From Oasisia sp. SBJ-2009 (lineage: Eukaryota > Annelida > Polychaeta > Sabellida > Siboglinidae), in the NCBI GenBank assembly GCA_964017155.1, contig OZ024856.1, positions 374,501 to 438,500 on the forward strand: a stretch of DNA of 64,000 nt, written 5' to 3'. Within the stretch, counting starts at the first letter, position 1, and every line of letters begins with the position of its first letter. The notes under the pieces were generated by a model. The model did not search any database, was not told the origin of the DNA, and was given only the letters and a program-made list of their open reading frames with translations. Positions 1 through 11,089 of this stretch are shown piece after piece. The position numbers were made by a program, and so were the translations under genes.

Positions 1-614
1 TTGCGCATATTAATGTTTTATATACAGCGCATCTTAGCAGACTTTTGAGGTCGAAAAGACAGCGGGGTCGGCATAAAAAAAACTGTTTATCGCTCATTTC
101 ATATGCACAGCGCAGTAACATGCACCGCTGCGCTTGCGACTGGCACAAATCGCGCTATCTTTTCGACCTCAAAAGTTTGCCAAGACGCGATGTTTATAAA
201 ACATAAATACGCGCAAGATGATTATAATTGAATGAATTAATTTAATCAAGTATCAAATGTTGGCAAAAATACTGATATAATAGCAACATTGAGGTGGGTC
301 CGACTTGTACATAAATGCCAAATAGTGAAATAGTGACCGCTGCGCTTGCGACTGGCACAAATCGCGCTGTCTTTTCGACCTCAAAAGTTTGCCAAGACGC
401 GCTGTTTATAAAACATAAATACGCGCAAGATGATTATAATGGAATGAATTAATTTAATCAAGTATCAAATGTTGGCAAAAATATTGATATAATAGCAACA
501 TTGAGGTGGGTCCGACTTGTACATAAGTGCCAAATAGTGAAATACTGAAAACAAATTGAGAGTATACGTGCTTTTATGAGAGAGTGCGCGTGAAGGTACG
601 CGCCCGCAAGTGTA
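1..614. repeat. Truncated HOR copy: end of d, S, outer spacer
   Basis: The window opens inside the left arm of a type d unit at the phase of position 2441, exactly 2440 bp later. The d right arm ends at 319, the S unit is 320-531 and the outer spacer 532-614. Confidence 0.9.
320..531 (-). repeat. Reference S unit (lone right arm with hybrid spacer)
   Basis: A 43-bp spacer (320-362) joins the first bases of the outer spacer (AAATAGTGAAATAGTG) directly to the last 27 bases of the inner loop (ACCGCTGCGCTTGCG...). A complete 169-bp right arm (363-531) follows. Compared with an L unit, the rest of the outer spacer, the left arm and most of the inner loop are missing, a net loss of about 293 bp. 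Confidence 0.88.
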
Positions 615-3054
615 GGCATTTATGTACAAGTCGGGCCCACCTCAATGTTGATATTATAACTGTATATTTGCCAACATTTGATACTTGGTTTTGTTAATTC
701 TATCAATTATAATCATCTTGCGCATATTTATGTTTTATATACAGCGCGTCTTAGCAGACTTTTGAGGTCCAAAAGACAGCGCGGTCGGCATAAACAAACT
801 GTTTATCGCTCATTTCATATGCTCAGCGCAGTAACATGCACCGCTGCGCTTGCGACTGGCACAAATCGCACTGTCTTTTCGACCTCAAACGTTTGCCAAG
901 ACGCGCTGTTTATAAAACATAAATACGCGCAAGATGATTATAATGGAATGAATTAATTTAATCAAGTATCAAATGTTGGCCAAAATATTGATATAATAGC
1001 AACATTGAGGTGGGTCCGACTTGTACATAAGTGCCAAATAGTGAAATACTGAAAACAAATTGAGAGTATACGTGCTTTTATGAGAGAGTGCGCGTGAAGG
1101 TACGCGCCCGCAAGTGTAGGCATTTATGTACAAGTCGGGCCCACCTCAATGTTGGTAGTATAACTGTATATTTGCCAACATTTGATACTTGATTTTGTTA
1201 ATTCAATCAATGATATTCATCTTGGGCATATTTATGTTTTATATACAGCGCGTCTTAGCAGACTTTTGAGGTCGAAAAGACAGCGTGGTCGGCATAAACA
1301 AACTGTTTGTCGCCCATTTCATATGCACTGCCCAGTAACCTGCACCTCTGCGCTTGCGACTGGCACAAATCGCGCTGTCTTTTCGACCTGAAAAGTTTGC
1401 CAAGACGCGCTGTTTATAAAACATAAATACGCGCAAGATGATTATAATTGAATGAATTAATTTAATAAAGTATCAAATGTTGGCAAAAATACAGATATAA
1501 TAGCAACAATGAGGTGGGTCCGACTTGTACATAAATGCCTAAAAGTGAAATAGTGACCGCTGCGCTTGCGACTGGCACAAATCGCGCTGTCTTTTCGACC
1601 TCAAAAATTTGCCAAGACGCGATGTTTATAAAACATAAATACGCGCAAGATGATTATAATTGAATGAATTAATTTAATCAAGTATCAAATGTTGGCAAAA
1701 ATACTGATATAATAGCAACATTGAGGTGGGTCCGACTTGTATATAAGTGCCAAATAGTGAAATACTGAAAACAATTGAGAGTATACGTGCTTTTATGAGA
1801 GAGTGCGCGTGAAGGTACGGGCCCGCAAGTGTTGGCACTTACGTACAAGTCGGGCCCACCTCAATTTTGGTATAATAACTGTATCTTTGCCAACATTTGA
1901 TACTTGATTTTGTTAACTCAATCAATTATATTCATCTTGCGCATATTTATGTTTTATATACAGCGCGTCTTAGCAGACTTTTGAGGTCGAAAAGACAGCG
2001 CGGTCGGCATAAACAAACTGTTTGTCGCTTATTTCATATGCTCAGCTCAGTAACATGCACCGCTCCGCTTGCGACTGGCACAAATCGCGCTGTCTTTTCG
2101 ACCTGAAAAGTTTGCCAAGACGCGCTGTTTACAAAACATAAATACCCGCAAGATGATTATAATTGAATGAGTTAATTTAATCAAGTATCAAATGTTGGCA
2201 AAAATACTGATATAATAGCAACATTGAGGTGGGTCCTACTTGTACATAAGTGCCAAATAGTGAAATACTGAAAACAAATTGAGAGTATACGTCCTTTTAT
2301 GAGAGAGTGCGCGTGAAGGTACGCGCCCGCAAGTGTAGGCATTGATGTACAAGTCGGGCCCACCTCAATTTTGCTATTATAACTGTATCTTTGCCAACAT
2401 TTTATACTTGATTTTGTTAATTCAATCAATTATAATCATCTTGCGCATATTAATGTTTTATATACAGCGCATCTTAGCAGACTTTTGAAGTCGAAAAGAC
2501 AGCGGGGTCGGCATAAAAAAACCTGTTTATCGCTCATTTCATATGCACAGCGCAGTAACATGCACCGCTGCGCTTGCGACTGGCACAAATCGCGCTATCT
2601 TTTCGACCTCAAAAGTTTGCCAAGACGCGATGTTTATAAAACATAAATACGCGCAAGATGATTATAATTGAATGAATTAATTTAATCAAGTATCAAATGT
2701 TGGCAAAAATACTGATATAATAGCAACATTGAGGTGGGTCCGACTTGTACATAAATGCCAAATAGTGAAATAGTGACCGCTGCGCTTGCGACTGGCACAA
2801 ATCGCGCTGTCTTTTCGACCTCAAAAGTTTGCCAAGAAGCGCTGTTTATAAAACATAAATACGCGCAAGATGATTATAATGGAATGAATTAATTTAATCA
2901 AGTATCAAATGTTGGCAAAAATATTGATATAATAGCAACATTGAGGTGGGTCCGACTTGTACATAAGTGCCAAATAGTGAAATACTGAAAACAAATTGAG
3001 AGTATACGTGCTTTTATGAGAGAGTGCGCGTGAAGGTACGCGCCCGCAAGTGTA
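615..3054. repeat. 2440-bp HOR copy 1 (a, b+S, c, d+S)
   Basis: Anchors are a 678, b 1182, c 1897, d 2401. This copy carries more private changes than copies 3-6, including A at 870, CTTGGGC near 1225, AACCTGCAC near 1339, TTAACTC near 1915, GAAGTCG near 2489, a C in the A run near 2522 and AAGAAGCG near 2837. Confidence 0.92.
3026..3043. repeat. Mini-hairpin in outer spacer
   Basis: GCGCGT at 3026-3031 and ACGCGC at 3038-3043 are perfect 6-bp complements around GAAGGT. Most outer spacers keep it. The spacers preceding type c units (for example near 1815, 4255, 7415) read TACGGGCCCGC instead, which breaks the stem but creates a GGGCCC palindrome. Confidence 0.7.
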
Positions 3055-3223
3055 GGCATTTATGTACAAGTCGGGCCCACCTCAATGTTGATATTATAAC
3101 TGTATATTTGCCAACATTTGATACTTGGTTTTGTTAATTCTATCAATTATAATCATCTTGCGCATATTTATGTTTTATATACAGCGCGTCTTAGCAGACT
3201 TTTGAGGTCCAAAAGACAGCGCG
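3055..3223 (+). repeat. Left inverted arm of the reference L unit
   Basis: The 169-bp arm begins GGCATTTATGTACAAG and ends AAAAGACAGCGCG. Its reverse complement is the arm at 3307-3475. My ungapped hand alignment shows about 21 mismatches (about 88% identity), concentrated in the AT-rich middle; the first 36 and last 60 positions hold about 2 and 6 mismatches. It contains one GGGCCC and one TGTACA site. Confidence 0.92.
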
Positions 3224-3229
3224 GTCGGC

Positions 3230-3246
3230 ATAAACAAACTGTTTAT
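3230..3246. repeat. Mini-hairpin 1 in inner loop
   Basis: ATAAAC and GTTTAT are 6-bp complements around AAACT. The stem is weakened in types b and c, where GTTTAT becomes GTTTGT, and in type d, where the first half becomes an A run. Confidence 0.55.
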
Positions 3247-3264
3247 CGCTCATTTCATATGCTC

Positions 3265-3290
3265 AGCGCAGTAACATGCACCGCTGCGCT
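3265..3290. repeat. Mini-hairpin 2 in inner loop (type a)
   Basis: AGCGCAG at 3265-3271 and CTGCGCT at 3284-3290 are perfect 7-bp complements with a 12-nt loop. Type d also has it. Type b (CTGCCCAG) and type c (AGCTCAG with CTCCGCT) have lost the pairing. Confidence 0.55.
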
Positions 3291-3325
3291 TGCGACTGGC
3301 ACAAATCGCGCTGTCTTTTCGACCT
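3289..3325 (+). other. Nearly invariant 37-bp core at the loop/right-arm junction
   Basis: This segment starts CTTGCGACTGGCACAAAT and ends TTTTCGACCT, and is shared by every L type and every S unit. The changes I saw are few: the GCTATC form of type d, and singletons at about 870, 5965, 18354, 33444 and 36716. Most hybrid units switch parent type inside or next to it. Whether it is conserved by function, or simply as the exchange tract, cannot be decided here. Confidence 0.75.
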
Positions 3326-3475
3326 CAAACGTTTGCCAAGACGCGCTGTTTATAAAACATAAATACGCGCAAGATGATTATAATGGAATGAATTAATTTA
3401 ATCAAGTATCAAATGTTGGCCAAAATATTGATATAATAGCAACATTGAGGTGGGTCCGACTTGTACATAAGTGCC
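3307..3475 (-). repeat. Right inverted arm of the reference L unit
   Basis: The 169-bp arm begins CGCGCTGTCTTTT and ends ACATAAGTGCC. It is the reverse complement of the left arm with about 21 mismatches and is equal in length. S units contain only this arm, so right arms (165 complete in the window by my count) clearly outnumber left arms (98 complete, 2 partial). Confidence 0.92.
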
Positions 3476-3558
3476 AAATAGTGAAATACTGAAAACAAAT
3501 TGAGAGTATACGTGCTTTTATGAGAGAGTGCGCGTGAAGGTACGCGCCCGCAAGTGTA
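3476..3558. repeat. Outer spacer (83 bp between a right arm and the next left arm)
   Basis: It begins AAATAGTGAAATACTG and ends CGCAAGTGTA. It has the same length as the inner loop but no evident homology to it. Because it also sits between inverted arms, a right arm can pair with the following left arm across it just as the two arms of one L unit pair across the inner loop. Confidence 0.88.
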
Positions 3559-6209
3559 GGCATTTATGTACAAGTCGGGCCCACCTCAATGTTGGTAGTA
3601 TAACTGTATATTTGCCAACATTTGATACTTGATTTTGTTAATTCAATCAATGATATTCATCTTGCGCATATTTATGTTTTATATACAGCGCGTCTTAGCA
3701 GACTTTTGAGGTCGAAAAGACAGCGTGGTCGGCATAAACAAACTGTTTGTCGCCCATTTCATATGCACTGCCCAGTAACATGCACCTCTGCGCTTGCGAC
3801 TGGCACAAATCGCGCTGTCTTTTCGACCTGAAAAGTTTGCCAAGACGCGCTGTTTATAAAACATAAATACGCGCAAGATGATTATAATTGAATGAATTAA
3901 TTTAATAAAGTATCAAATGTTGGCAAAAATACAGATATAATAGCAACAATGAGGTGGGTCCGACTTGTACATAAATGCCTAAAAGTGAAATAGTGACCGC
4001 TGCGCTTGCGACTGGCACAAATCGCGCTGTCTTTTCGACCTCAAAAATTTGCCAAGACGCGATGTTTATAAAACATAAATACGCGCAAGATGATTATAAT
4101 TGAATGAATTAATTTAATCAAGTATCAAATGTTGGCAAAAATACTGATATAATAGCAACATTGAGGTGGGTCCGACTTGTATATAAGTGCCAAATAGTGA
4201 AATACTGAAAACAATTGAGAGTATACGTGCTTTTATGAGAGAGTGCGCGTGAAGGTACGGGCCCGCAAGTGTTGGCACTTACGTACAAGTCGGGCCCACC
4301 TCAATTTTGGTATAATAACTGTATCTTTGCCAACATTTGATACTTGATTTTGTTAATTCAATCAATTATATTCATCTTGCGCATATTTATGTTTTATATA
4401 CAGCGCGTCTTAGCAGACTTTTGAGGTCGAAAAGACAGCGCGGTCGGCATAAACAAACTGTTTGTCGCTTATTTCATATGCTCAGCTCAGTAACATGCAC
4501 CGCTCCGCTTGCGACTGGCACAAATCGCGCTGTCTTTTCGACCTGAAAAGTTTGCCAAGACGCGCTGTTTATAAAACATAAATACGCGCAAGATGATTAT
4601 AATTGAATGAATTAATTTAATAAAGTATCAAATGTTGGCAAAAATACAGATATAATAGCAACAATGAGGTGGGTCCGACTTGTACATAAATGCCTAAAAG
4701 TGAAATAGTGACCGCTGCGCTTGCGACTGGCACAAATCGCGCTGTCTTTTCGACCTCAAAAATTTGCCAAGACGCGATGTTTATAAAACATAAATACGCG
4801 CAAGATGATTATAATTGAATGAATTAATTTAATCAAGTATCAAATGTTGGCAAAAATACTGATATAATAGCAACATTGAGGTGGGTCCGACTTGTATATA
4901 AGTGCCAAATAGTGAAATACTGAAAACAATTGAGAGTATACGTGCTTTTATGAGAGAGTGCGCGTGAAGGTACGGGCCCGCAAGTGTTGGCACTTACGTA
5001 CAAGTCGGGCCCACCTCAATTTTGGTATAATAACTGTATCTTTGCCAACATTTGATACTTGATTTTGTTAATTCAATCAATTATATTCATCTTGCGCATA
5101 TTTATGTTTTATATACAGCGCGTCTTAGCAGACTTTTGAGGTCGAAAAGACAGCGCGGTCGGCATAAACAAACTGTTTGTCGCTTATTTCATATGCTCAG
5201 CTCAGTAACATGCACCGCTCCGCTTGCGACTGGCACAAATCGCGCTGTCTTTTCGACCTGAAAAGTTTGCCAAGACGCGCTGTTTACAAAACATAAATAC
5301 CCGCAAGATGATTATAATTGAATGAATTAATTTAATCAAGTATCAAATGTTGGCAAAAATACTGATATAATAGCAACATTGAGGTGGGTCCTACTTGTAC
5401 ATAAGTGCCAAATAGTGAAATACTGAAAACAAATTGAGAGTATACGTCCTTTTATGAGAGAGTGCGCGTGAAGGTACGCGCCCGCAAGTGTAGGCATTGA
5501 TGTACAAGTCGGGCCCACCTCAATGTTGCTATTATAACTGTATCTTTGCCAACATTTTATACTTGATTTTGTTAATTCAATCAATTATAATCATCTTGCG
5601 CATATTAATGTTTTATATACAGCGCATCTTAGCAGACTTTTGAGGTCGAAAAGACAGCGGGGTCGGCATAAAAAAAACTGTTTATCGCTCATTTCATATG
5701 CACAGCGCAGTAACATGCACCGCTGCGCTTGCGACTGGCACAAATCGCGCTATCTTTTCGACCTCAAAAGTTTGCCAAGACGCGATGTTTATAAAACATA
5801 AATACGCGCAAGATGATTATAATTGAATGAATTAATTTAATCAAGTATCAAATGTTGGCAAAAATACTGATATAATAGCAACATTGAGGTGGGTCCGACT
5901 TGTACATAAATGCCAAATAGTGAAATAGTGACCGCTGCGCTTGCGACTGGCACAAATCGCGCTGTTTTTTCGACCTCAAAAGTTTGCCAAGACGCGCTGT
6001 TTATAAAACATAAATACGCGCAAGATGATTATAATGGAATGAATTAATTTAATCAAGTATCAAATGTTGGCAAAAATATTGATATAATAGCAACATTGAG
6101 GTGGGTCCGACTTGTACATAAGTGCCAAATAGTGAAATACTGAAAACAAATTGGGAGTATACGTGCTTTTATGAGAGAGTGCGCGTGAAGGTACGCGCCC
6201 GCAAGTGTA

Positions 6210-8649
6210 GGCATTTATGTACAAGTCGGGCCCACCTCAATGTTGATATTATAACTGTATATTTGCCAACATTTGATACTTGGTTTTGTTAATTCTATCA
6301 ATTATAATCATCTTGCGCATATTTATGTTTTATATACAGCGCGTCTTAGCAGACTTTTGAGGTCCAAAAGACAGCGCGGTCGGCATAAACAAACTGTTTA
6401 TCGCTCATTTCATATGCTCAGCGCAGTAACATGCACCGCTGCGCTTGCGACTGGCACAAATCGCGCTGTCTTTTCGACCTCAAACGTTTGCCAAGACGCG
6501 CTGTTTATAAAACATAAATACGCGCAAGATGATTATAATGGAATGAATTAATTTAATCAAGTATCAAATGTTGGCCAAAATATTGATATAATAGCAACAT
6601 TGAGGTGGGTCCGACTTGTACATAAGTGCCAAATAGTGAAATACTGAAAACAAATTGAGAGTATACGTGCTTTTATGAGAGAGTGCGCGTGAAGGTACGC
6701 GCCCGCAAGTGTAGGCATTTATGTACAAGTCGGGCCCACCTCAATGTTGGTAGTATAACTGTATATTTGCCAACATTTGATACTTGATTTTGTTAATTCA
6801 ATCAATGATATTCATCTTGCGCATATTTATGTTTTATATACAGCGCGTCTTAGCAGACTTTTGAGGTCGAAAAGACAGCGTGGTCGGCATAAACAAACTG
6901 TTTGTCGCCCATTTCATATGCACTGCCCAGTAACATGCACCTCTGCGCTTGCGACTGGCACAAATCGCGCTGTCTTTTCGACCTGAAAAGTTTGCCAAGA
7001 CGCGCTGTTTATAAAACATAAATACGCGCAAGATGATTATAATTGAATGAATTAATTTAATAAAGTATCAAATGTTGGCAAAAATACAGATATAATAGCA
7101 ACAATGAGGTGGGTCCGACTTGTACATAAATGCCTAAAAGTGAAATAGTGACCGCTGCGCTTGCGACTGGCACAAATCGCGCTGTCTTTTCGACCTCAAA
7201 AATTTGCCAAGACGCGATGTTTATAAAACATAAATACGCGCAAGATGATTATAATTGAATGAATTAATTTAATCAAGTATCAAATGTTGGCAAAAATACT
7301 GATATAATAGCAACATTGAGGTGGGTCCGACTTGTATATAAGTGCCAAATAGTGAAATACTGAAAACAATTGAGAGTATACGTGCTTTTATGAGAGAGTG
7401 CGCGTGAAGGTACGGGCCCGCAAGTGTTGGCACTTACGTACAAGTCGGGCCCACCTCAATTTTGGTATAATAACTGTATCTTTGCCAACATTTGATACTT
7501 GATTTTGTTAATTCAATCAATTATATTCATCTTGCGCATATTTATGTTTTATATACAGCGCGTCTTAGCAGACTTTTGAGGTCGAAAAGACAGCGCGGTC
7601 GGCATAAACAAACTGTTTGTCGCTTATTTCATATGCTCAGCTCAGTAACATGCACCGCTCCGCTTGCGACTGGCACAAATCGCGCTGTCTTTTCGACCTG
7701 AAAAGTTTGCCAAGACGCGCTGTTTACAAAACATAAATACCCGCAAGATGATTATAATTGAATGAATTAATTTAATCAAGTATCAAATGTTGGCAAAAAT
7801 ACTGATATAATAGCAACATTGAGGTGGGTCCTACTTGTACATAAGTGCCAAATAGTGAAATACTGAAAACAAATTGAGAGTATACGTCCTTTTATGAGAG
7901 AGTGCGCGTGAAGGTACGCGCCCGCAAGTGTAGGCATTGATGTACAAGTCGGGCCCACCTCAATTTTGCTATTATAACTGTATCTTTGCCAACATTTTAT
8001 ACTTGATTTTGTTAATTCAATCAATTATAATCATCTTGCGCATATTAATGTTTTATATACAGCGCATCTTAGCAGACTTTTGAGGTCGAAAAGACAGCGG
8101 GGTCGGCATAAAAAAAACTGTTTATCGCTCATTTCATATGCACAGCGCAGTAACATGCACCGCTGCGCTTGCGACTGGCACAAATCGCGCTATCTTTTCG
8201 ACCTCAAAAGTTTGCCAAGACGCGATGTTTATAAAACATAAATACGCGCAAGATGATTATAATTGAATGAATTAATTTAATAAAGTATCAAATGTTGGCA
8301 AAAATACTGATATAATAGCAACATTGAGGTGGGTCCGACTTGTACATAAATGCCAAATAGTGAAATAGTGACCGCTGCGCTTGCGACTGGCACAAATCGC
8401 GCTGTCTTTTCGACCTCAAAAGTTTGCCAAGACGCGCTGTTTATAAAACATAAATACGCGCAAGATGATTATAATGGAATGAATTAATTTAATCAAGTAT
8501 CAAATGTTGGCAAAAATATTGATATAATAGCAACATTGAGGTGGGTCCGACTTGTACATAAGTGCCAAATAGTGAAATACTGAAAACAAATTGGGAGTAT
8601 ACGTGCTTTTATGAGAGAGTGCGCGTGAAGGTACGCGCCCGCAAGTGTA
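6210..8649. repeat. 2440-bp HOR copy 3
   Basis: Anchors are a 6273, b 6777, c 7492, d 7996. The last outer spacer has TTGGGAG near 8592, shared with the end of copy 2 (near 6152) but not with later copies. This copy introduces AATAAAG in the d right arm near 8280, which is kept in copies 4-6. Confidence 0.92.
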
Positions 8650-11089
8650 GGCATTTATGTACAAGTCGGGCCCACCTCAATGTTGATATTATAACTGTAT
8701 ATTTGCCAACATTTGATACTTGGTTTTGTTAATTCTATCAATTATAATCATCTTGCGCATATTTATGTTTTATATACAGCGCGTCTTAGCAGACTTTTGA
8801 GGTCCAAAAGACAGCGCGGTCGGCATAAACAAACTGTTTATCGCTCATTTCATATGCTCAGCGCAGTAACATGCACCGCTGCGCTTGCGACTGGCACAAA
8901 TCGCGCTGTCTTTTCGACCTCAAACGTTTGCCAAGACGCGCTGTTTATAAAACATAAATACGCGCAAGATGATTATAATGGAATGAATTAATTTAATCAA
9001 GTATCAAATGTTGGCCAAAATATTGATATAATAGCAACATTGAGGTGGGTCCGACTTGTACATAAGTGCCAAATAGTGAAATACTGAAAACAAATTGAGA
9101 GTATACGTGCTTTTATGAGAGAGTGCGCGTGAAGGTACGCGCCCGCAAGTGTAGGCATTTATGTACAAGTCGGGCCCACCTCAATGTTGGTAGTATAACT
9201 GTATATTTGCCAACATTTGATACTTGATTTTGTTAATTCAATCAATGATATTCATCTTGCGCATATTTATGTTTTATATACAGCGCGTCTTAGCAGACTT
9301 TTGAGGTCGAAAAGACAGCGTGGTCGGCATAAACAAACTGTTTGTCGCCCATTTCATATGCACTGCCCAGTAACATGCACCTCTGCGCTTGCGACTGGCA
9401 CAAATCGCGCTGTCTTTTCGACCTGAAAAGTTTGCCAAGACGCGCTGTTTATAAAACATAAATACGCGCAAGATGATTATAATTGAATGAATTAATTTAA
9501 TAAAGTATCAAATGTTGGCAAAAATACAGATATAATAGCAACAATGAGGTGGGTCCGACTTGTACATAAATGCCTAAAAGTGAAATAGTGACCGCTGCGC
9601 TTGCGACTGGCACAAATCGCGCTGTCTTTTCGACCTCAAAAATTTGCCAAGACGCGATGTTTATAAAACATAAATACGCGCAAGATGATTATAATTGAAT
9701 GAATTAATTTAATCAAGTATCAAATGTTGGCAAAAATACTGATATAATAGCAACATTGAGGTGGGTCCGACTTGTATATAAGTGCCAAATAGTGAAATAC
9801 TGAAAACAATTGAGAGTATACGTGCTTTTATGAGAGAGTGCGCGTGAAGGTACGGGCCCGCAAGTGTTGGCACTTACGTACAAGTCGGGCCCACCTCAAT
9901 TTTGGTATAATAACTGTATCTTTGCCAACATTTGATACTTGATTTTGTTAATTCAATCAATTATATTCATCTTGCGCATATTTATGTTTTATATACAGCG
10001 CGTCTTAGCAGACTTTTGAGGTCGAAAAGACAGCGCGGTCGGCATAAACAAACTGTTTGTCGCTTATTTCATATGCTCAGCTCAGTAACATGCACCGCTC
10101 CGCTTGCGACTGGCACAAATCGCGCTGTCTTTTCGACCTGAAAAGTTTGCCAAGACGCGCTGTTTACAAAACATAAATACCCGCAAGATGATTATAATTG
10201 AATGAATTAATTTAATCAAGTATCAAATGTTGGCAAAAATACTGATATAATAGCAACATTGAGGTGGGTCCTACTTGTACATAAGTGCCAAATAGTGAAA
10301 TACTGAAAACAAATTGAGAGTATACGTCCTTTTATGAGAGAGTGCGCGTGAAGGTACGCGCCCGCAAGTGTAGGCATTGATGTACAAGTCGGGCCCACCT
10401 CAATTTTGCTATTATAACTGTATCTTTGCCAACATTTTATACTTGATTTTGTTAATTCAATCAATTATAATCATCTTGCGCATATTAATGTTTTATATAC
10501 AGCGCATCTTAGCAGACTTTTGAGGTCGAAAAGACAGCGGGGTCGGCATAAAAAAAACTGTTTATCGCTCATTTCATATGCACAGCGCAGTAACATGCAC
10601 CGCTGCGCTTGCGACTGGCACAAATCGCGCTATCTTTTCGACCTCAAAAGTTTGCCAAGACGCGATGTTTATAAAACATAAATACGCGCAAGATGATTAT
10701 AATTGAATGAATTAATTTAATAAAGTATCAAATGTTGGCAAAAATACTGATATAATAGCAACATTGAGGTGGGTCCGACTTGTACATAAATGCCAAATAG
10801 TGAAATAGTGACCGCTGCGCTTGCGACTGGCACAAATCGCGCTGTCTTTTCGACCTCAAAAGTTTGCCAAGACGCGCTGTTTATAAAACATAAATACGCG
10901 CAAGATGATTATAATGGAATGAATTAATTTAATCAAGTATCAAATGTCGGCAAAAATATTGATATAATAGCAACATTGAGGTGGGTCCGACTTGTACATA
11001 AGTGCCAAATAGTGAAATACTGAAAACAAATTGAGAGTATACGTGCTTTTATGAGAGAGTGCGCGTGAAGGTACGCGCCCGCAAGTGTA
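8650..11089. repeat. 2440-bp HOR copy 4
   Basis: Anchors are a 8713, b 9217, c 9932, d 10436. Its last S has AATGTCGG near 10945, a variant shared with copies 5 and 6 and with the S near 21635, so these copies descend from one another. Confidence 0.92.

Larger units (their letters stand above)
3224..3306. repeat. Inner loop (83-bp spacer between left and right arms)
   Basis: This spacer carries most of the variants that define types a, b, c and d. It holds one CATATG site, an ATAAAC/GTTTAT mini-hairpin and, in type a, an AGCGCAG/CTGCGCT mini-hairpin. It is about 48% GC by hand count, richer than the arms (about 36%). I see no convincing similarity to the outer spacer in either orientation. 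Confidence 0.88.
3055..3558. repeat. Reference 504-bp L unit (type a)
   Basis: This unit is used as the reference for the sub-element entries. It consists of two 169-bp inverted arms and two 83-bp spacers, 504 bp in total. The next unit begins at 3559 with the same order of parts. It differs from types b, c and d mainly in the inner loop and at scattered arm positions. Confidence 0.93.
3055..6209. repeat. HOR copy 2, expanded by 715 bp (a, b+S, c/b+S, c, d+S)
   Basis: Anchors are a 3118, b 3622, hybrid 4337, c 5052, d 5556. The extra 715-bp unit at 4337 has a type c left half and a type b right arm (TTTATAAAAC, AATAAAG) plus S. This is what an unequal exchange between b and c near 4510-4570 would give. 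Private changes include TGTTTTTTCG near 5965. Confidence 0.9.

Noticed and set aside
678..956. Repeated + strand open frames (about 62-92 codons) as genes
   Set aside because: They begin at TTG, recur only because the DNA is copied, differ between unit types mainly by amino-acid changes, and are broken by A-run length, a 5-bp insertion and a stop at 32512-32514. No domain or signal is recognisable.
2181..2429. Minus-strand open frames of about 60-83 codons as genes
   Set aside because: They start in the right arm and run through the spacer into the left arm; they exist because the right arm is the inverse of the left. Their ends shift with spacer variants, and no homology is recognisable.
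3400..3450. Bacterial-type promoter (TTGGC... with TATAAT in the right arm)
   Set aside because: TTGGCA and TATAAT are only about 10 bp apart, and the other TTGATA/TATAAT pair in the left arm is about 24 bp apart. Both are chance AT-rich matches in a eukaryotic satellite.
3455..3466. RNA polymerase III B-box-like GGTCCGACTTG, possible tRNA or SINE origin
   Set aside because: It matches the B-box consensus at only about 7 of 11 positions and no A-box or tRNA fold accompanies it.
3055..3475. An active inverted-repeat transposon or MITE
   Set aside because: The inverted arms resemble a fold-back element and such an origin is possible, but every copy is in tandem, no target-site duplications can be defined, and there is no transposase. 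It is described as satellite.
3224..3558. Homology between the two 83-bp spacers
   Set aside because: Equal length suggested a 252-bp inverted dimer, but by eye the spacers do not align in either orientation beyond short chance matches.
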